Of a stretch of DNA of 60,000 nucleotides, positions 34,790 through 46,113 are shown piece after piece. Positions within the stretch are counted from its first letter, which is position 1, and each line of letters starts with the position of its first letter. Below the pieces are notes generated by a model. It saw nothing but the letters and a program-made list of their open reading frames with translations. It was not told the origin of the DNA and searched no databases. This DNA is from Symsagittifera roscoffensis (Eukaryota; Xenacoelomorpha; Acoela; Convolutidae): the NCBI RefSeq assembly GCF_963678635.1, contig NC_087070.1, positions 6,670,539 to 6,730,538 of the forward strand, read 5' to 3'. The position numbers and the translations under genes were made by a program.

Positions 34790-35511
34790 AAAACCTGATA
34801 GTCTTCTAATTTCGAATATGGAATTTCGATATCAGATTCCCAGCGAAATAAAAATTTTACCTGTTGATCCAGTTTTCTCAACAATAGTTTGGGGTTTTTT
34901 GATCAAATATGTCTATCATAAATTGTTCTAGAAATTCTAAGAGCTTCAAGGCTGTCTATTTTTTCTTGGAAATTCAAAAGTTGAGTTTTTTTCTTGCGTT
35001 CATTGACTCTTTCACTGACTTGCGTTACTTGACTCTTTTTCAACTGTCAATTGGCTATGTTTGTACGCTTGCTTTGCACTATCTTAACGTTTTCGACGTT
35101 TTATTATATCGGCTCAATCGTTTCGCGTTTACCGAGCGTAGGTTGTTTATAAATTTCTGAGTTTCCAAACTTATTACCATCAATCTTGTTTCGGTCTGAA
35201 CTTCAGCATTCAGAAAGAATATCAGAATTTCCGTTTAATACTCACGGCTGTGCGAAAATTGCATAATTTTGGATAGGTAAGGTCTTTTTTTTCTGATAAC
35301 TTGGTTATAATTTTGGCTCTTTTCTTACCTTCCTCTTCTTTTAACAATTGCACTCTAAAATTGTTCAGGTACCTACTAAAGAATATCCTCCTATAAAGAA
35401 AATTATCAACGGTTAAGCATAACAGAACTTTATACCTAGTAACGAATCTCCCCCCTTTGCAAAAAGGGGGTTTTAGTTGAAGAGATCCGAACTTTGTTTT
35501 GTATGGTCTAG

Positions 35512-35628
35512 GTTACTGAGTCGGGAGGTTGTGTGAGGAGCTGTAACTTGGCCGAACTGTTGTGTGAAGAGGCTTTGAGAAGAGACAACAGCGACAACAT
35601 TACTGTGTTATGTGTTCCCCTCAAGTGA
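35512..35628 (+). CDS. Second intact PP2C terminal exon (copy B)
   Basis: It has the same acceptor and the same 39-codon reading to the stop as 32222-32338. The only coding change I see is synonymous (ATC to ATT in DNITV). An AATAAA follows at 35900. It can splice in phase 0 from exon 8 (donor 29080), giving an identical protein with a different 3' UTR. Preservation may mean a young duplication, purifying selection or both. It could also be an orphan exon that is never used. Confidence 0.8.
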   Translation, partial: VTESGGCVRSCNLAELLCEEALRRDNSDNITVLCVPLK

Positions 35629-37513
35629 AGTACGAGGATGGGGGGTTGAGAAATGGAAGGGAGAGACAAAGAAGCGATGGAACTACGTGGCACACTTACA
35701 TACGAGTTTATATTCTTTTTTCCTCTTGAGTTTACTCAAATATTACAACCAGCAGAAGTTCAGTTATTGAAATTCACCGTTCTGGAGAAGGTTCCTTGTG
35801 GTAAATGCTGACATCATTATCAACTATTTGTTCTTGTAAAAGTAACTTCGAAGCCTGTATACTACCGAACACAACTTTCAAATGGAGCGGAGACTATTGA
35901 ATAAAAAAACTGCCTAACTGAACTTGTTTTTGGATGATTTCAAAGTAATTTCATTGTTTGATAGAAGCTAAGCAAGTCGCTATGGTGTGAAGTAAAGTTT
36001 GCTCTGAATATTATGAGCGAGCAGCAATTATTTTGAGGTACCACTTTTGATGTTCAGGCAGGAGAGTTTTGAAAGGAATTGCACCCCTCTTCGAAAGGAT
36101 TTTCAGCCCTCTTTGAAAAGCGAAGAATAGCTACAAAAAACCATCATTTCTTGAAAAACTTCGAAAACAGGGGAAGTTAATAAGCATGGCTCATATTTAT
36201 CATCGAAAAACTACATATTTACCATTGCTGCTCTCCTGTAATGCTTTTGTGGTTTTGACTGGTGGATTTTTTTTTTTGGTTGACCAAAGTACTAAGTGCT
36301 GCGATATATTGGAGATAGTCCTTAATTTGATGTCCGTTGCTTTCCTTTCAAACAGAGAATTGCCAAACTATAGACAGTTAAATTAGTTGTTGATATGATG
36401 TTACGTTGAAGATTAATTCACTAATTACTACTTGATTAAATTGCTTATTTCAGTGTATTTGTGGTCGATATGTCAGAATCGGTGGTTGAGTTTGTTTTTA
36501 ATCGGTGCTATTTTATTTTTAGATTTGTACCAGATGGTTGCAACAAATTAAGTGCGACTAATGATTGAAGTAAACCTAATCAAACAAAATCTTACCGATC
36601 GAACTTAGAAGTTTTTAAAAATAGCGTTTGTGATGTTGATTTGTCACATCTTAGTTTTGTATAAAAAGTGATGACCTTTCAAGTATTCCACCACCTGTTT
36701 TGATGTTTTGACCATTGCTGTAATCTCTTACCAATATCAGATGCTAGTTACCTCGTTATCTTTATGTAATCCAGCTGTTTTATGTTTTAGTCTTCCTGTT
36801 TTATCAATTTCATCTGGCATTATTTTCTGCTTACCATTTTGACGACTGTTATCGTTACAGAAATATCTTAAGCCAATCAGAACTCGTTCAACTGTTCAAA
36901 ACTCGTGACAAAATTTTCACATTTTCTTAAATGCTTATGAATATCCATTCAATTTTAAAATGTTTAATATTGAGTTCTGATTGGCTGATATAATTTTCAC
37001 TCCTTCGGTCCTTGTGGCACGAAGGATTCACCAGACAATTTTAATTAATTCTGTCAAATTAAAATAACATAGATTTAGTTCCACAAAAAAACAAATAGTT
37101 TCAATTTTATTTTGTAATTAGATTTTCATACGGAATTGAATTTTCACACGCTAGTTTTTTTCTTACCCAGAAACATTATATGAATGCAGGAAGGCCACAG
37201 TTAATTTACAAGTTCCGAGCTTTTACTTCATTTTTTGAAAGCGGGCAATTGTTTTTCTTAGCTAAAATGTGCATCGGTATTTTTTGTCATCGATACTGCC
37301 CCCCAGCTTGTACACGTATTCTGCATGTTTGTTTTTTGAGGCTATTTTGTAACAAAAAAGATGGTCTAGGTTCATTTGAAGACAGTGCAGAAAGGGGTTG
37401 AAGAAAGAAGAACAATGATCATAACGCTACAATGTCAAAAACATCATTTTTAAATGAATTTCAGGCGCATGTTTCGGGTCTAAATTAATGTGAAACAGAG
37501 TTTTCAGTTAGGT

Positions 37514-37586
37514 TTGTTTGTGTAATCAGAAAAACTACTTAAATTCGAGCGATTTAATTTAAGTTGTTTTTCTGATTACACAAACA
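37514..37586. repeat. Short hairpin (copy 2)
   Basis: The duplicate of the 34224 hairpin; both arms remain complementary. Confidence 0.8.
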
Positions 37587-37953
37587 ATCGCTTGTATTAT
37601 ACTGAAAGTTTCGTTTTTGAACATGAGTAGCTTATTTTGTATTTAAATTCAGCATTTAGCTTCAATGTAGTGCATGCATTTAAGACAGTGCTCAAAAAAT
37701 CGATATCGGGGATAATACTGGTTATTGTTATTATTCGAAAAATGTGTACTCGGTCTGGTATGTTTTCACTTAAGAAGTTTTGATGGGATTTTTACCACCC
37801 GTAGGATATCAATGCCCTGGTTTAAAAATTGAAGTGAATTTTGCCCTGCGATAGTTTTTGGGAAAATTAGGGCGTTTGAAACTTTTTTAATTTGGGGTAA
37901 CTGGAGAGCAATGTATTTTGTTTTTAAGTGACCTTTGAGTTTCACTTAGAATA

Positions 37954-38570
37954 TGTGAAGAGGAGTTGTAATGTTGTGAAGTGTCGGGCGTTTTTTTTTG
38001 CAACTCCTAAAAGTCGGGTGCTAGACTTGTTGCTCTTTTCCGCTTTCCCACCATCTTATGAAATAAACGATATAAAATTGTTGGAAAACTGTTCATAAGG
38101 TAATTTGCATGTAGGAAATGTTATAATCTGTCCACGTCTGCATCTCTTATTGGTTTTTTTTTTCATTCCGTACTTCATTTTTCAATCAATTTCTGACTAC
38201 AAGATGTTGTTCCGATGTTTTTTATATGAAAGAATCAGAAGAGCGCAAGTATCTGGAATTGAAAACAAATTTTTTTTTGAATCATTAAGAATTTTCATTA
38301 ATTTTGTCTTATCTTCGTTTTTTTTGCATTTGGGATAGTAGTTGAAGTACTCCAATTCGAACAAATTGAATTGTAAACTAAAAGATTTCATCTAGTGTAT
38401 TAACTATGTTTTTTATAATTAAAAAGAGCATTTGTCAGCTTGCGGAGGTCATAATAACTCCTTGAAGCATTATTTGTGAGTTTAGTTTATATGGTTGACA
38501 CTAATCTAGTTTCGTAAAACAATTCAACACAGCACGTTGCGTATGAAGAAAAACACATACTTTTAATTAC
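37954..38570. other. No gene seen
   Basis: AT-rich. An open stretch near 38105-38338 is hydrophobic and low in complexity with no recognisable domain. Confidence 0.35.
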
Positions 38571-39240
38571 CCTTGCGATAAGCAAGAGTGTTGAAATCTG
38601 GTACTGGATTTTTTTCCTGTAAAAAATTTTATGCACAGAATGACTAAGTTGGTGCTCATCTCCATCCATCTCCATCTTTATCCATCAAAAGACAAGATTT
38701 GGACTTTCTGCATTTGGATGCCCTTTTAAGTTCAAAGTTTCAAGTTGTAAAGCTAGTTTCTTAAGTTAGCTGGAAAACTGCCAATTCCAATTTCAGTATA
38801 TCTTTTTTTTTTTTAGTTTTTAAGTGTCGATGAACGTAGTTCAGACTCTTATATAGGTCGTGATGATTTTTTTTCTGGAAAAATCTTAAAATTTGAACAG
38901 GCTCAAATTAAATTTTTTTTCGGTTTGATTTTCGAATTCTTTTTAGGTCCAGTCCAATTCGTTTGTTGAAAGGAAGACAAACTCAACTATGAAACTTCGA
39001 AAGTGTGAGTGTTTCGAAAAAAGAAATAAATGATCTGATTTTCCAGTGAAATCGAATTTTTACTTATTGATCTTTACCCATTGACCCAGTTTTCTCAAAT
39101 TGAATTATTTTTTATCAAAACATTGGCAATCATAATTTGTTCCACAAATACCAAGGGCTTTATGGCCACCTTTTTGTGCCATGAGAATATCTGTTGGCTA
39201 TATTTTTCATTATTTGGCTCAATTGGTTTCGGTTTTTCAT
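38571..39240 (+). repeat. cttgcgataagcaag repeat followed by family B copy
   Basis: 38571-38650 matches 11322-11400. 38823-39240 is a family B copy with gtcgatgaacgtagttcaga, a ttataggtcgtgatgat phrase and a cccagttttctcaaattg phrase. Non-coding. Confidence 0.65.
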
Positions 39241-39376
39241 ATATCGGCTTGTAAAAAAAACTTTTTGAGGGGTGATGGGAGGGGAGCTTGAGAATTCTTT
39301 TCTTGGGACGTACCTACTCAAGAATTGTCGGTTTTGTTATTGCTTTCTAAGTCTCTCTTTATGTCTTTAGTTCGTC

Positions 39377-39861
39377 ATTACACAAGCAAAGTGTGTGTTC
39401 TAGTACGAACTATCTTTTTTTTCAACCTAAGTCGCAAATAATGTCGCGACACAATTGTTGTTGCAACCAAATGTGTTCATTTTGAAAGTGTTAATTTTGA
39501 TCAATAACCAGCTATTAATTACAACCAATGCTTAGGATATTAACATAGAGGTAGGGAAGGAGACCCGCAAAAAATTGGGCAGGTTCAGATGTTTTTAATG
39601 AACTTTTCGTATACTAGTTAAAATGCGTCCGCTCTATAAATTTAAGCATGTTAGTTGATAAATTTCATTTTTCCAAATTGACTGGTACTGCTAATGCGTC
39701 ATAATTGGCTCGTGTGTTATTAGCAATTATGTTGACTCATTGTCGTGCGTCACTTAAAAAATTTTGTAGACTCAAAGTTTTACTCTTTCAGTTTTTCCCA
39801 GTAGCGTTATCGGTCTCATTTTTGCTTGTGCATGCGAAGTTCAATTTTGCCTTTGTGTAAT
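39377..39861. mobile_element. ATTACACA-end element (485 bp)
   Basis: Clean ends attacacaagcaaagtgtgt and gcctttgtgtaat. The 5' body aacctaagtcgcaaataatg and the atgcgtcataattggctcgt section match 19641-20098 in order. Inside it the 110-bp repeat (39546-39655) is inserted relative to the 19641 copy. No coding. Confidence 0.72.
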
Positions 39862-42640
39862 ATGTGTGTTATATCTCAAGTAGTGCGAAGCTTCCAATCG
39901 CCTCTTAATGAATGGTTTTCGACCCGTTTGTTGCTGATGTGCAGTCATTATAGTTGCCGAGTATGAAGTTTCCTGCAAAGTTTCATCCGAGATAATTGCA
40001 ATAATAATTTTGTATACTCTTAGTGAGTTGGCAGAAAGAGAACTGAAAAGAAAGGATTTTGTTATGGATGATTGATTGTCATTTTGCTTTTTTGCTTTTT
40101 TGTTTTTTGTCCTCCAAGAGAAACATAGAGAAATCTGCAACGAATTATTATACCTATCAATGAACTTTCTTTAATGGAGTTTTTAATGAACATTCCGAAG
40201 ATATTCTGGAGAAAAAACGCAACTAAAATTTTTTTGGTCGTAAATTTTTTGTTTGAAGATTTCAGATTTGTTTGAGAAGCTCTGATTGAAATTTTTGCAT
40301 AGAATGGCCGAGCAAGATTAGATTACTTCTTTCGGGGCAAAAATGCTTTTTTCAATTTTTTTTTATTCGTTTTATCCGCAAAAAGTGAGGTTTTCTTTGT
40401 TTCAAAACCGCATCTCTGATAACAAACATTAGATTTGCCTCCTTTTTCAGCAAGTATGTTTCAGTTAGTATGTTTCAGTTTCAATCATCGCTAAATTTTT
40501 TTGGTGTTTGATTTTTGATGTATCCCTAATACATATAGCAAGTAATCATGCTTTCATTTGTTCCTATTTTCTTATCAGTGTGATAACATACAAGAAATCT
40601 CAATAATAGATTGACAACAGGAGATTGCTATACCATTAAAAAATGGAAAATTGTTTAAACTCAGTGTGCTTGGAAAATATTTTTTCATTGATTCAAACTA
40701 ATCTTTCCGGTTGAGACAAAACAGACACACGCGCTTGGTTTTCCCGTCTTTCCCCAATCTTACTTAATCGAGAAAACGCTTGTCTTATCCGATTTTTTCC
40801 AAATTAATTCGACCTTTTCTATTAAATATTCAAGTTCAGGGTTATTGAACTATGTGCATATTAACCAAGCGCAAAAGGAGACTTGATGCTGAGTGTTATG
40901 CTTTTTTGACTTGCAAGTAAAGTGACTGACTTTGTGCTCGGTCTGCGTTTTTCTTCAGGCAAATTTAGACTTATTAGTCAGCAATGAGTGAAAAGATTTT
41001 TTCTCTATACTTTCTAAAAGTTAATCATGCCGGAATGCTCTTATGAAGAAAATAGACAGATTTTCTATTGCGATTATTTTAAATTTAAATAGGGGGTTTG
41101 GAATTGGTTAATTTGGTCCATTAGGGACAATTTAAGTGCAAGATTGTTGATTCGATTAACATTTGAGGGACAAATAATCCGGCTTAGAAAGATACTCAAA
41201 TTAATTAGAAGCCATTAATTTAATCTCATCATTGCGATTATTATGAGGTTTATTTTGCTGCATAGCATAAAAATTGATGATTTTTTTTCAGAAGTTTTAC
41301 TTTTTTCAAAGCAAATGTATCGAAACCGGTTGCAATTTTTTCCCTAAACAACTTTGCGAACAGATTTCATCAGGTTAAATAAAAGCAGTGAGTTTTTCTA
41401 TGACCGGTTATTTAACTTGATTACTATGCATTGCAGATAGCTAGATTAGAAAAAAAAACGTTTATGTGAAAAACTATGAGAAAAATTAGTGTTTCTGTGG
41501 CGATTTTTTTTGCATTTAAATGCAGATATGGTGTGTGATTTTAAAAAGAATTTTGATACATGTATCCATGTATGAAATATAACAAAAATGAACCATAATG
41601 AGTTTAATCAATATTTAACTTCATTGCAACAAACGATACTGTGTTCATGGAAATTAGCAGAAAAACTCTCTCCACCTTCATCAGTCAAAATCTTTGTGCC
41701 TTTTTTTTGAAGAACAGCTCTTGAAGAAAATTTGGTTATTTTTTGTTGCCTCCATTTTACGACATGAAAGGACGGAAGTAGGCGTAGGATGTAATGGCAA
41801 TGATAAAAATTGAGGCTTCTGCTGATAAAAGTTGAAAGGCTATCAGGCTTCTCAAAGCATAGTCAATATGGCGAACCTGAAGCTAGAGGTCAAATGAGAA
41901 CTCGTCCTCGCATTCTATTTTTGCCATGGACGGAGATAAATAACCCGATCTCGTAATGCGACAAATCGCCTCGAAAGACAGTTAAAAAACAACTCGCATA
42001 AAATGACATCTCGCAATATACTCACTGCAAAACCAATATAATATTTTGCGAGCTTGCGGACATGGAGTAAGAATTTAAAATTTAGACGAAATTACAGTTA
42101 TAGACAAAAAGCGGAGAGGCGCGCGCTCAGGCGAATTTAAACCAAAAGTCCTAACTTATAAATTAGTTTTCAATCTTGGTGAGAGCTTTCCTTAAATTTG
42201 CGAGTTGGTTTTTTTGCAAGTTGTTTTTTGTTGTGATTTGTCGCGGTACCACATGATCTTAAAGGAAACGCCTTACCACTATGTTAAGTGCCTCTGTGGT
42301 TTTGGCACTTGGATGTGTTTTTCGTTCCGATTTAAGCTGTCTCATGAAAATTTTTTTAGGGGACTAAGTGTAGTATGATAACAAACAAAAAAATTTTACG
42401 TGAAGAAAGGTTTCGTGTTTGTTATACAAAATCTCGCAATTTTTTTTAGCCTTGAACTCAAGTTTAGTGACATAAAATTTAATTTAGCGCAATTTAAATT
42501 TTAGTTTTGCTTTAATTACTACTGATTTTTCAGTTTTTCTTATAACAATGACCCTTTACTGAAAAAATAGAAAAAATTGGAAATTCTTGGTAAAGAAAAC
42601 ACAATTGTCAAATTTTTGTTCGTTTTTATTTATTTTTGAG
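39862..42640. other. Repeat-poor, gene-less stretch
   Basis: None of the repeat families described in this window is recognisable from about 40.2 to 42.6 kb. A block at 41090-41280 is rich in TAAT/ATTA words (aattaattagaagccattaa and neighbours), as in homeodomain-bound regulatory DNA, but that is suggestive only. No exon with good splice sites was found. A minus-strand open stretch at 39841-40140 has no recognisable domain. Confidence 0.35.
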
Positions 42641-43010
42641 CAGGGGTGGATCTAGGATTTTCTCAGGAAGGACGAATTTAAAAAAAAAAAATTCGAAAAT
42701 TTTGTCGACATTTTTTTAGGACAAATTTGTCGATTTCTGATCACTATAAAAACCAAATCACTATAAAAACCCTACTTTGACCAAATCTTCTGCGCCCCCG
42801 GCGAATTTTGGAAAAAAGGCCAAAAAGGCGTTTTTAGGCATTTTTTGGAAACTTTCGACCAAAAAGTAGCGTTTTTTCGGCGCGCGCTCCCCCTCAAAAT
42901 TAGTATATTTAAGCGCCTTTAGAAAAAAATTAGGGTTCGTCAGCCAAAAATGGATAATTCAAAATGTTATAAAGGGGGACCCTATGAGTCAGCAGGTGAT
43001 CAACCCCCCC
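42641..43010 (+). mobile_element. hAT-like MITE, right end lost
   Basis: It starts caggggtggatctaggattt, matching the left end of 16981-17396, and keeps the interior order (ctgcgcccccggcg, a tttttaggcattttttggaa phrase, a gcgcgcgctcccc phrase and a poly-C run). The inverted right terminus is missing, so no target repeat can be read. Confidence 0.7.
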
Positions 43011-43656
43011 CCCTTTAATGTTTTTTACCTTAATCGTTGTGCCGAGAAGATTCTGGCACAGCAAGTGGCTATTCGTTCCTAATTTCCACTCTGCTTTCCT
43101 GGAAAATTTTTTGGAGTAATTTTCCCCGGTTAAAGCAAGTGACTTGTTATGGGAACTACTCTTTGTTTCTAATTTAACAACTTTTCTTCCAATTTTTCAA
43201 TTTTTTTATTTTATTTTATGGATTCTGAAAACATCTAGATTTAATCCCGAAAGGACCTTGTTTTTTTCAGTATTTTAATCGTTTATCTGCTCAACTTTGT
43301 TAGCTTAGTTGCCACCTCACGAATTTTTGTAGTGGTGTAAGCTAGTAGCATGGTAGTTGCAAAAGTTATTCCTTGTGTTTTCAGGAGTATTTGAAATTTA
43401 GAAAGTTTATCATAAAACCATTTTTTGCGGCTCAGCTAGTGTCTGCACAAAGAATGTCAGATTTGTTTCAATTTCATAAATTTCAATCCCTTACATGACA
43501 TATTTGCCTAGAATTTTAATTTGATAAAAAATAGGTGTTATGAAAAAATAGAGATTGTAGTTTCTTATTTTTTGACACGCCTTGGAAAGTTTTTCGTTTT
43601 TGTTAAAAAATTTAGTTTTTCTCAAAAACCATTCAACCGATTTTCAAAAAACAGGT

Positions 43657-43862
43657 ATCAACGAAAAACCACATACTCCTCTGTGTGCCATATTCTCCTA
43701 AACTTTTCTTTACCTCTCTGAGGTATGTGGTTGATACCAGTTTTATGATCTGGTATCCACCACATACCAGATCATAAAACTGGCACACAGAGGAGTGTGC
43801 CATTAAAATTTGATGGGAATTTTGTAGTCATACCCATCAAATATGAAGATGGGTATGACTAC
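43657..43862. repeat. Crossing palindromes
   Basis: The order of matching arms is A (ggtatcaac, ccacatac), B (cctctgtgtgcca), A' (gtatgtggttgatacc), C/C' (agttttatgatctggtat with its inverted copy), then B' (ggcacacagagg). A further perfect hairpin, gtagtcatacccatc with gatgggtatgactac, sits at 43826-43862. A-A' and B-B' cross, unlike a simple foldback. The structure is repeated at 46578-46783. Confidence 0.85.
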
Positions 43863-45364
43863 AAAGTTCCCAATCACAGATTATTTCAAAAACTTTCGAA
43901 TCTGAAATTTTTTGTTCAAGAAGTAGAACAATTAATAGGAAACTCCTCTGCCCGCATAAGCTGTCATGCCCATATTTTGGAGATCAAAAAGCTATGGCAC
44001 TGGGAATTTTCAAACTTCTGATTTTTGAATATACTATAAGTCATTGCCCTCGGTCAAAAAATACAAAAAAAGGCATTGTTCTATACAAAAAGTCATTGCC
44101 CTCGGATAAATCAACTTTCTGATTTTTTTAAAATATTTACATTTTTTTTAAAATCAATATCTTATATTTGAGATTTTGGCTTCTATCCAAAGAACGGGCT
44201 GTGAGAAGCTCCTTTGCAACTACGCCAATATTTTTTGACGCAAAAAATTGTAACCTTCGGAAAAATCAAGTTTTGAATTTTTGATCATTTTTGAAACGTT
44301 TTGACTTCTATTGAAAATTACCCTGTGCATCTTATTTTTTGATTTCCATTGAAATTACAGGCTGCGTGAATCTCTTCTGCAAAAGCGGCTACACCCAACT
44401 TTTTTACATAAAAAGTATTATTCTCGCAAAGGTCTGTTTGATTTGTTTACTTCTTTTTCGAGTTTTCTCGATAACTAATCTGCCAAATCTGTAATCGAAT
44501 TAACGGGTTGTTGAAAGCTCTTTTTTATAAATGGCTACAGCCTCTTTCCGTTAAAAAAATTATGGCCTTTGAACAAGTCAAAGTTTTAAAACTTTGACCG
44601 TTTTTTTGGAAACTTTTTGTCCTTGCTCAAAAATTTCCGTGCCAACTCTCAGGTTTATTGTTCAATCGAGAAACCCGGTTTTGGGATCCTTCTCTACTAT
44701 TTTTTTGAACATTTTGAACACCGTTTTTTGAAAGTTTTTGAGTTAAAAAAAGATTTTGAAGAAATTTTGCAACTCGTTGGACACGAGAATGAGACTCTAA
44801 GTTGTTTGTGGGCGTCTACTCATATCTTGTGATGCCTGTTCATTTGATAGATAAATAGTTCGGTAGGTTTTTCTAAAATAAGGAAAAAACGCTTTGATTT
44901 TTAAAATTGATATCCAGTGGTGCGTTTTATTTGTAAATTAAATGTATAATTTTATTCTGTAATGAACTTTAAAAAGAGTTAGTTTTGATATTTTCTGTGT
45001 TTATTTTCGTCTTTCGCAAGCTCCGAGCTGTCTGATTTCAAAGTTTGGCAACAAATGACTGTTGCATTATCTAGTGGACTTCGCTTTTTAAAAGTTCTTA
45101 ATAGTTTTTAATTTTGTAAAGTAATTTAAGCTGTTTTGTTTTTATTGATCTCAGGTAGGAAAAGCAGAACCAATAGCAGCGAAGCTTTTTTTGTTTGAAG
45201 TCAATCTTATGCAGTTGTATTCTTGCAGAATCAAATTTTGTTTTTCAGTCTGAAAAAGTTCATTTCACCGTCAAGACTGCTTTTTAAACTCTAAAATATT
45301 TTTTTTTATCAGAGTTCGAGTTCTGATCATTTTTCGACGTTTCCAAATACACGTTGGAACCAAA

Positions 45365-45700
45365 ATGCTCCCAAAACTTGCACAGTTTGTTATAGGTGTC
45401 AGCTTAGTGCTGTTTTTGTTGGCCTGCAAAGCATTTTTCTGGTCAATCTACTTTTTCTTCTGCCCAGAACGCGATAGCCAACTGAAGTTTCCGAGCTTCA
45501 GAGCGGCTCGTGGCCGGCTGAACACAATCAGCGAGGAGAGATCTAATCTCGATTCCGGATTTGACAGCTCTGATTTTCAAGAGTCTCCGCGGCAGATGTC
45601 CCCGAAAAAATTCACCCCTGGCCAGCCGGCCATTTGGGAATCAGATGCGGAGCATGATGTAAGTGTGTGGATCCCAGATGGCGTAGAAGGCGAAGCATAA
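45365..45700 (+). CDS. Small single-pass membrane protein, copy 1
   Basis: The frame is 111 residues from an ATG in good context (accaaaATG). An acceptor-like pyrimidine tract plus CAG ends at about 45312, giving a 5' UTR of about 50 bases. Residues 7-33 are a hydrophobic helix ending in FFFCPERD, so the protein is probably membrane-anchored with a hydrophilic tail. The tail carries a serine/acidic cluster (NLDSGFDSSDFQES), possibly a phosphorylated interaction motif. A consensus donor GTAAGT at 45659 after codon 98 could splice the last 13 codons out; in copy 2 a downstream acceptor would then add only Val-Glu-Phe and stop. GC and codon use are coding-like compared with its surroundings. Family not recognised. 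Confidence 0.65.
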   Translation: MLPKLAQFVIGVSLVLFLLACKAFFWSIYFFFCPERDSQLKFPSFRAARGRLNTISEERSNLDSGFDSSDFQESPRQMSPKKFTPGQPAIWESDAEHDVSVWIPDGVEGEA

Positions 45701-45797
45701 GATGCCAAGCAGATCTGGAAGAGTTGATTGGTGAGCGCTGGATGCGGTGAGTTTATTAAATTAAACTAGTTAGTTTACGGCAAGTTTGTCCAGGCTA

Positions 45798-46113
45798 GTG
45801 GCGTAAGCAGAAATTTTTCTAAGCGGTGTTTCAAAAAATTTTGAAAATTTTGCAATTTTTTTTTTTTTAGGTCGAGCAATTTGATTTTCTCAGCTCTCAG
45901 AAAATACTATAAGGACCTTTTTTTTGCCATAAATTTTCTGCGCCGCAGGCGTTTTTAGGCACTTTTTAGAAAATTTTGACCAAAAAATTTAGAGTTTGGT
46001 CAGTCAAAAATGCATATGTAAAGTTATACCAAAGGGGGCCCCTTGGGAAAAATATGGCAACCAGTATTGAGGGGGAGGGGGGAGTATTGGTCCCCTTCCC
46101 GGCACACTACTGG
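45798..46113. mobile_element. hAT-like MITE, tandem copy 1 (316 bp)
   Basis: It is flanked by ccaggcta at 45790-45797 and 46114-46121. The interior shares ctgcgccgcaggcgttttta and gggggccccttggg-type text with 16981 and 42641. The terminal inverted repeats are weak (gtggcgtaag against the inverted cactactgg). Copied by the tandem duplication to 48719-49034. Confidence 0.7.

Larger units (their letters stand above)
34790..37953 (+). repeat. Tandem duplication carrying the last PP2C exon, copy 2
   Basis: The second copy lacks the 210-bp MITE of copy 1 and differs by scattered point changes and small indels. Short reading frames in it (for example 36186-36386 and 37180-37401) are not preserved in copy 1, so they are not likely genes. 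The end lies in acctttgagtttcacttaga, atat. Confidence 0.92.

Noticed and set aside
36186-36386. Open frame with ATG in duplication copy 2, and likewise 37180-37401
   Set aside because: The matching frames in copy 1 are broken by an indel or a stop, so they are not conserved.
43521-44832. Three short open frames in the tandem unit (43521, 43797, 44617), repeated at +2921
   Set aside because: They cross palindromes and family C repeats, and they match between copies only because the units are nearly identical.
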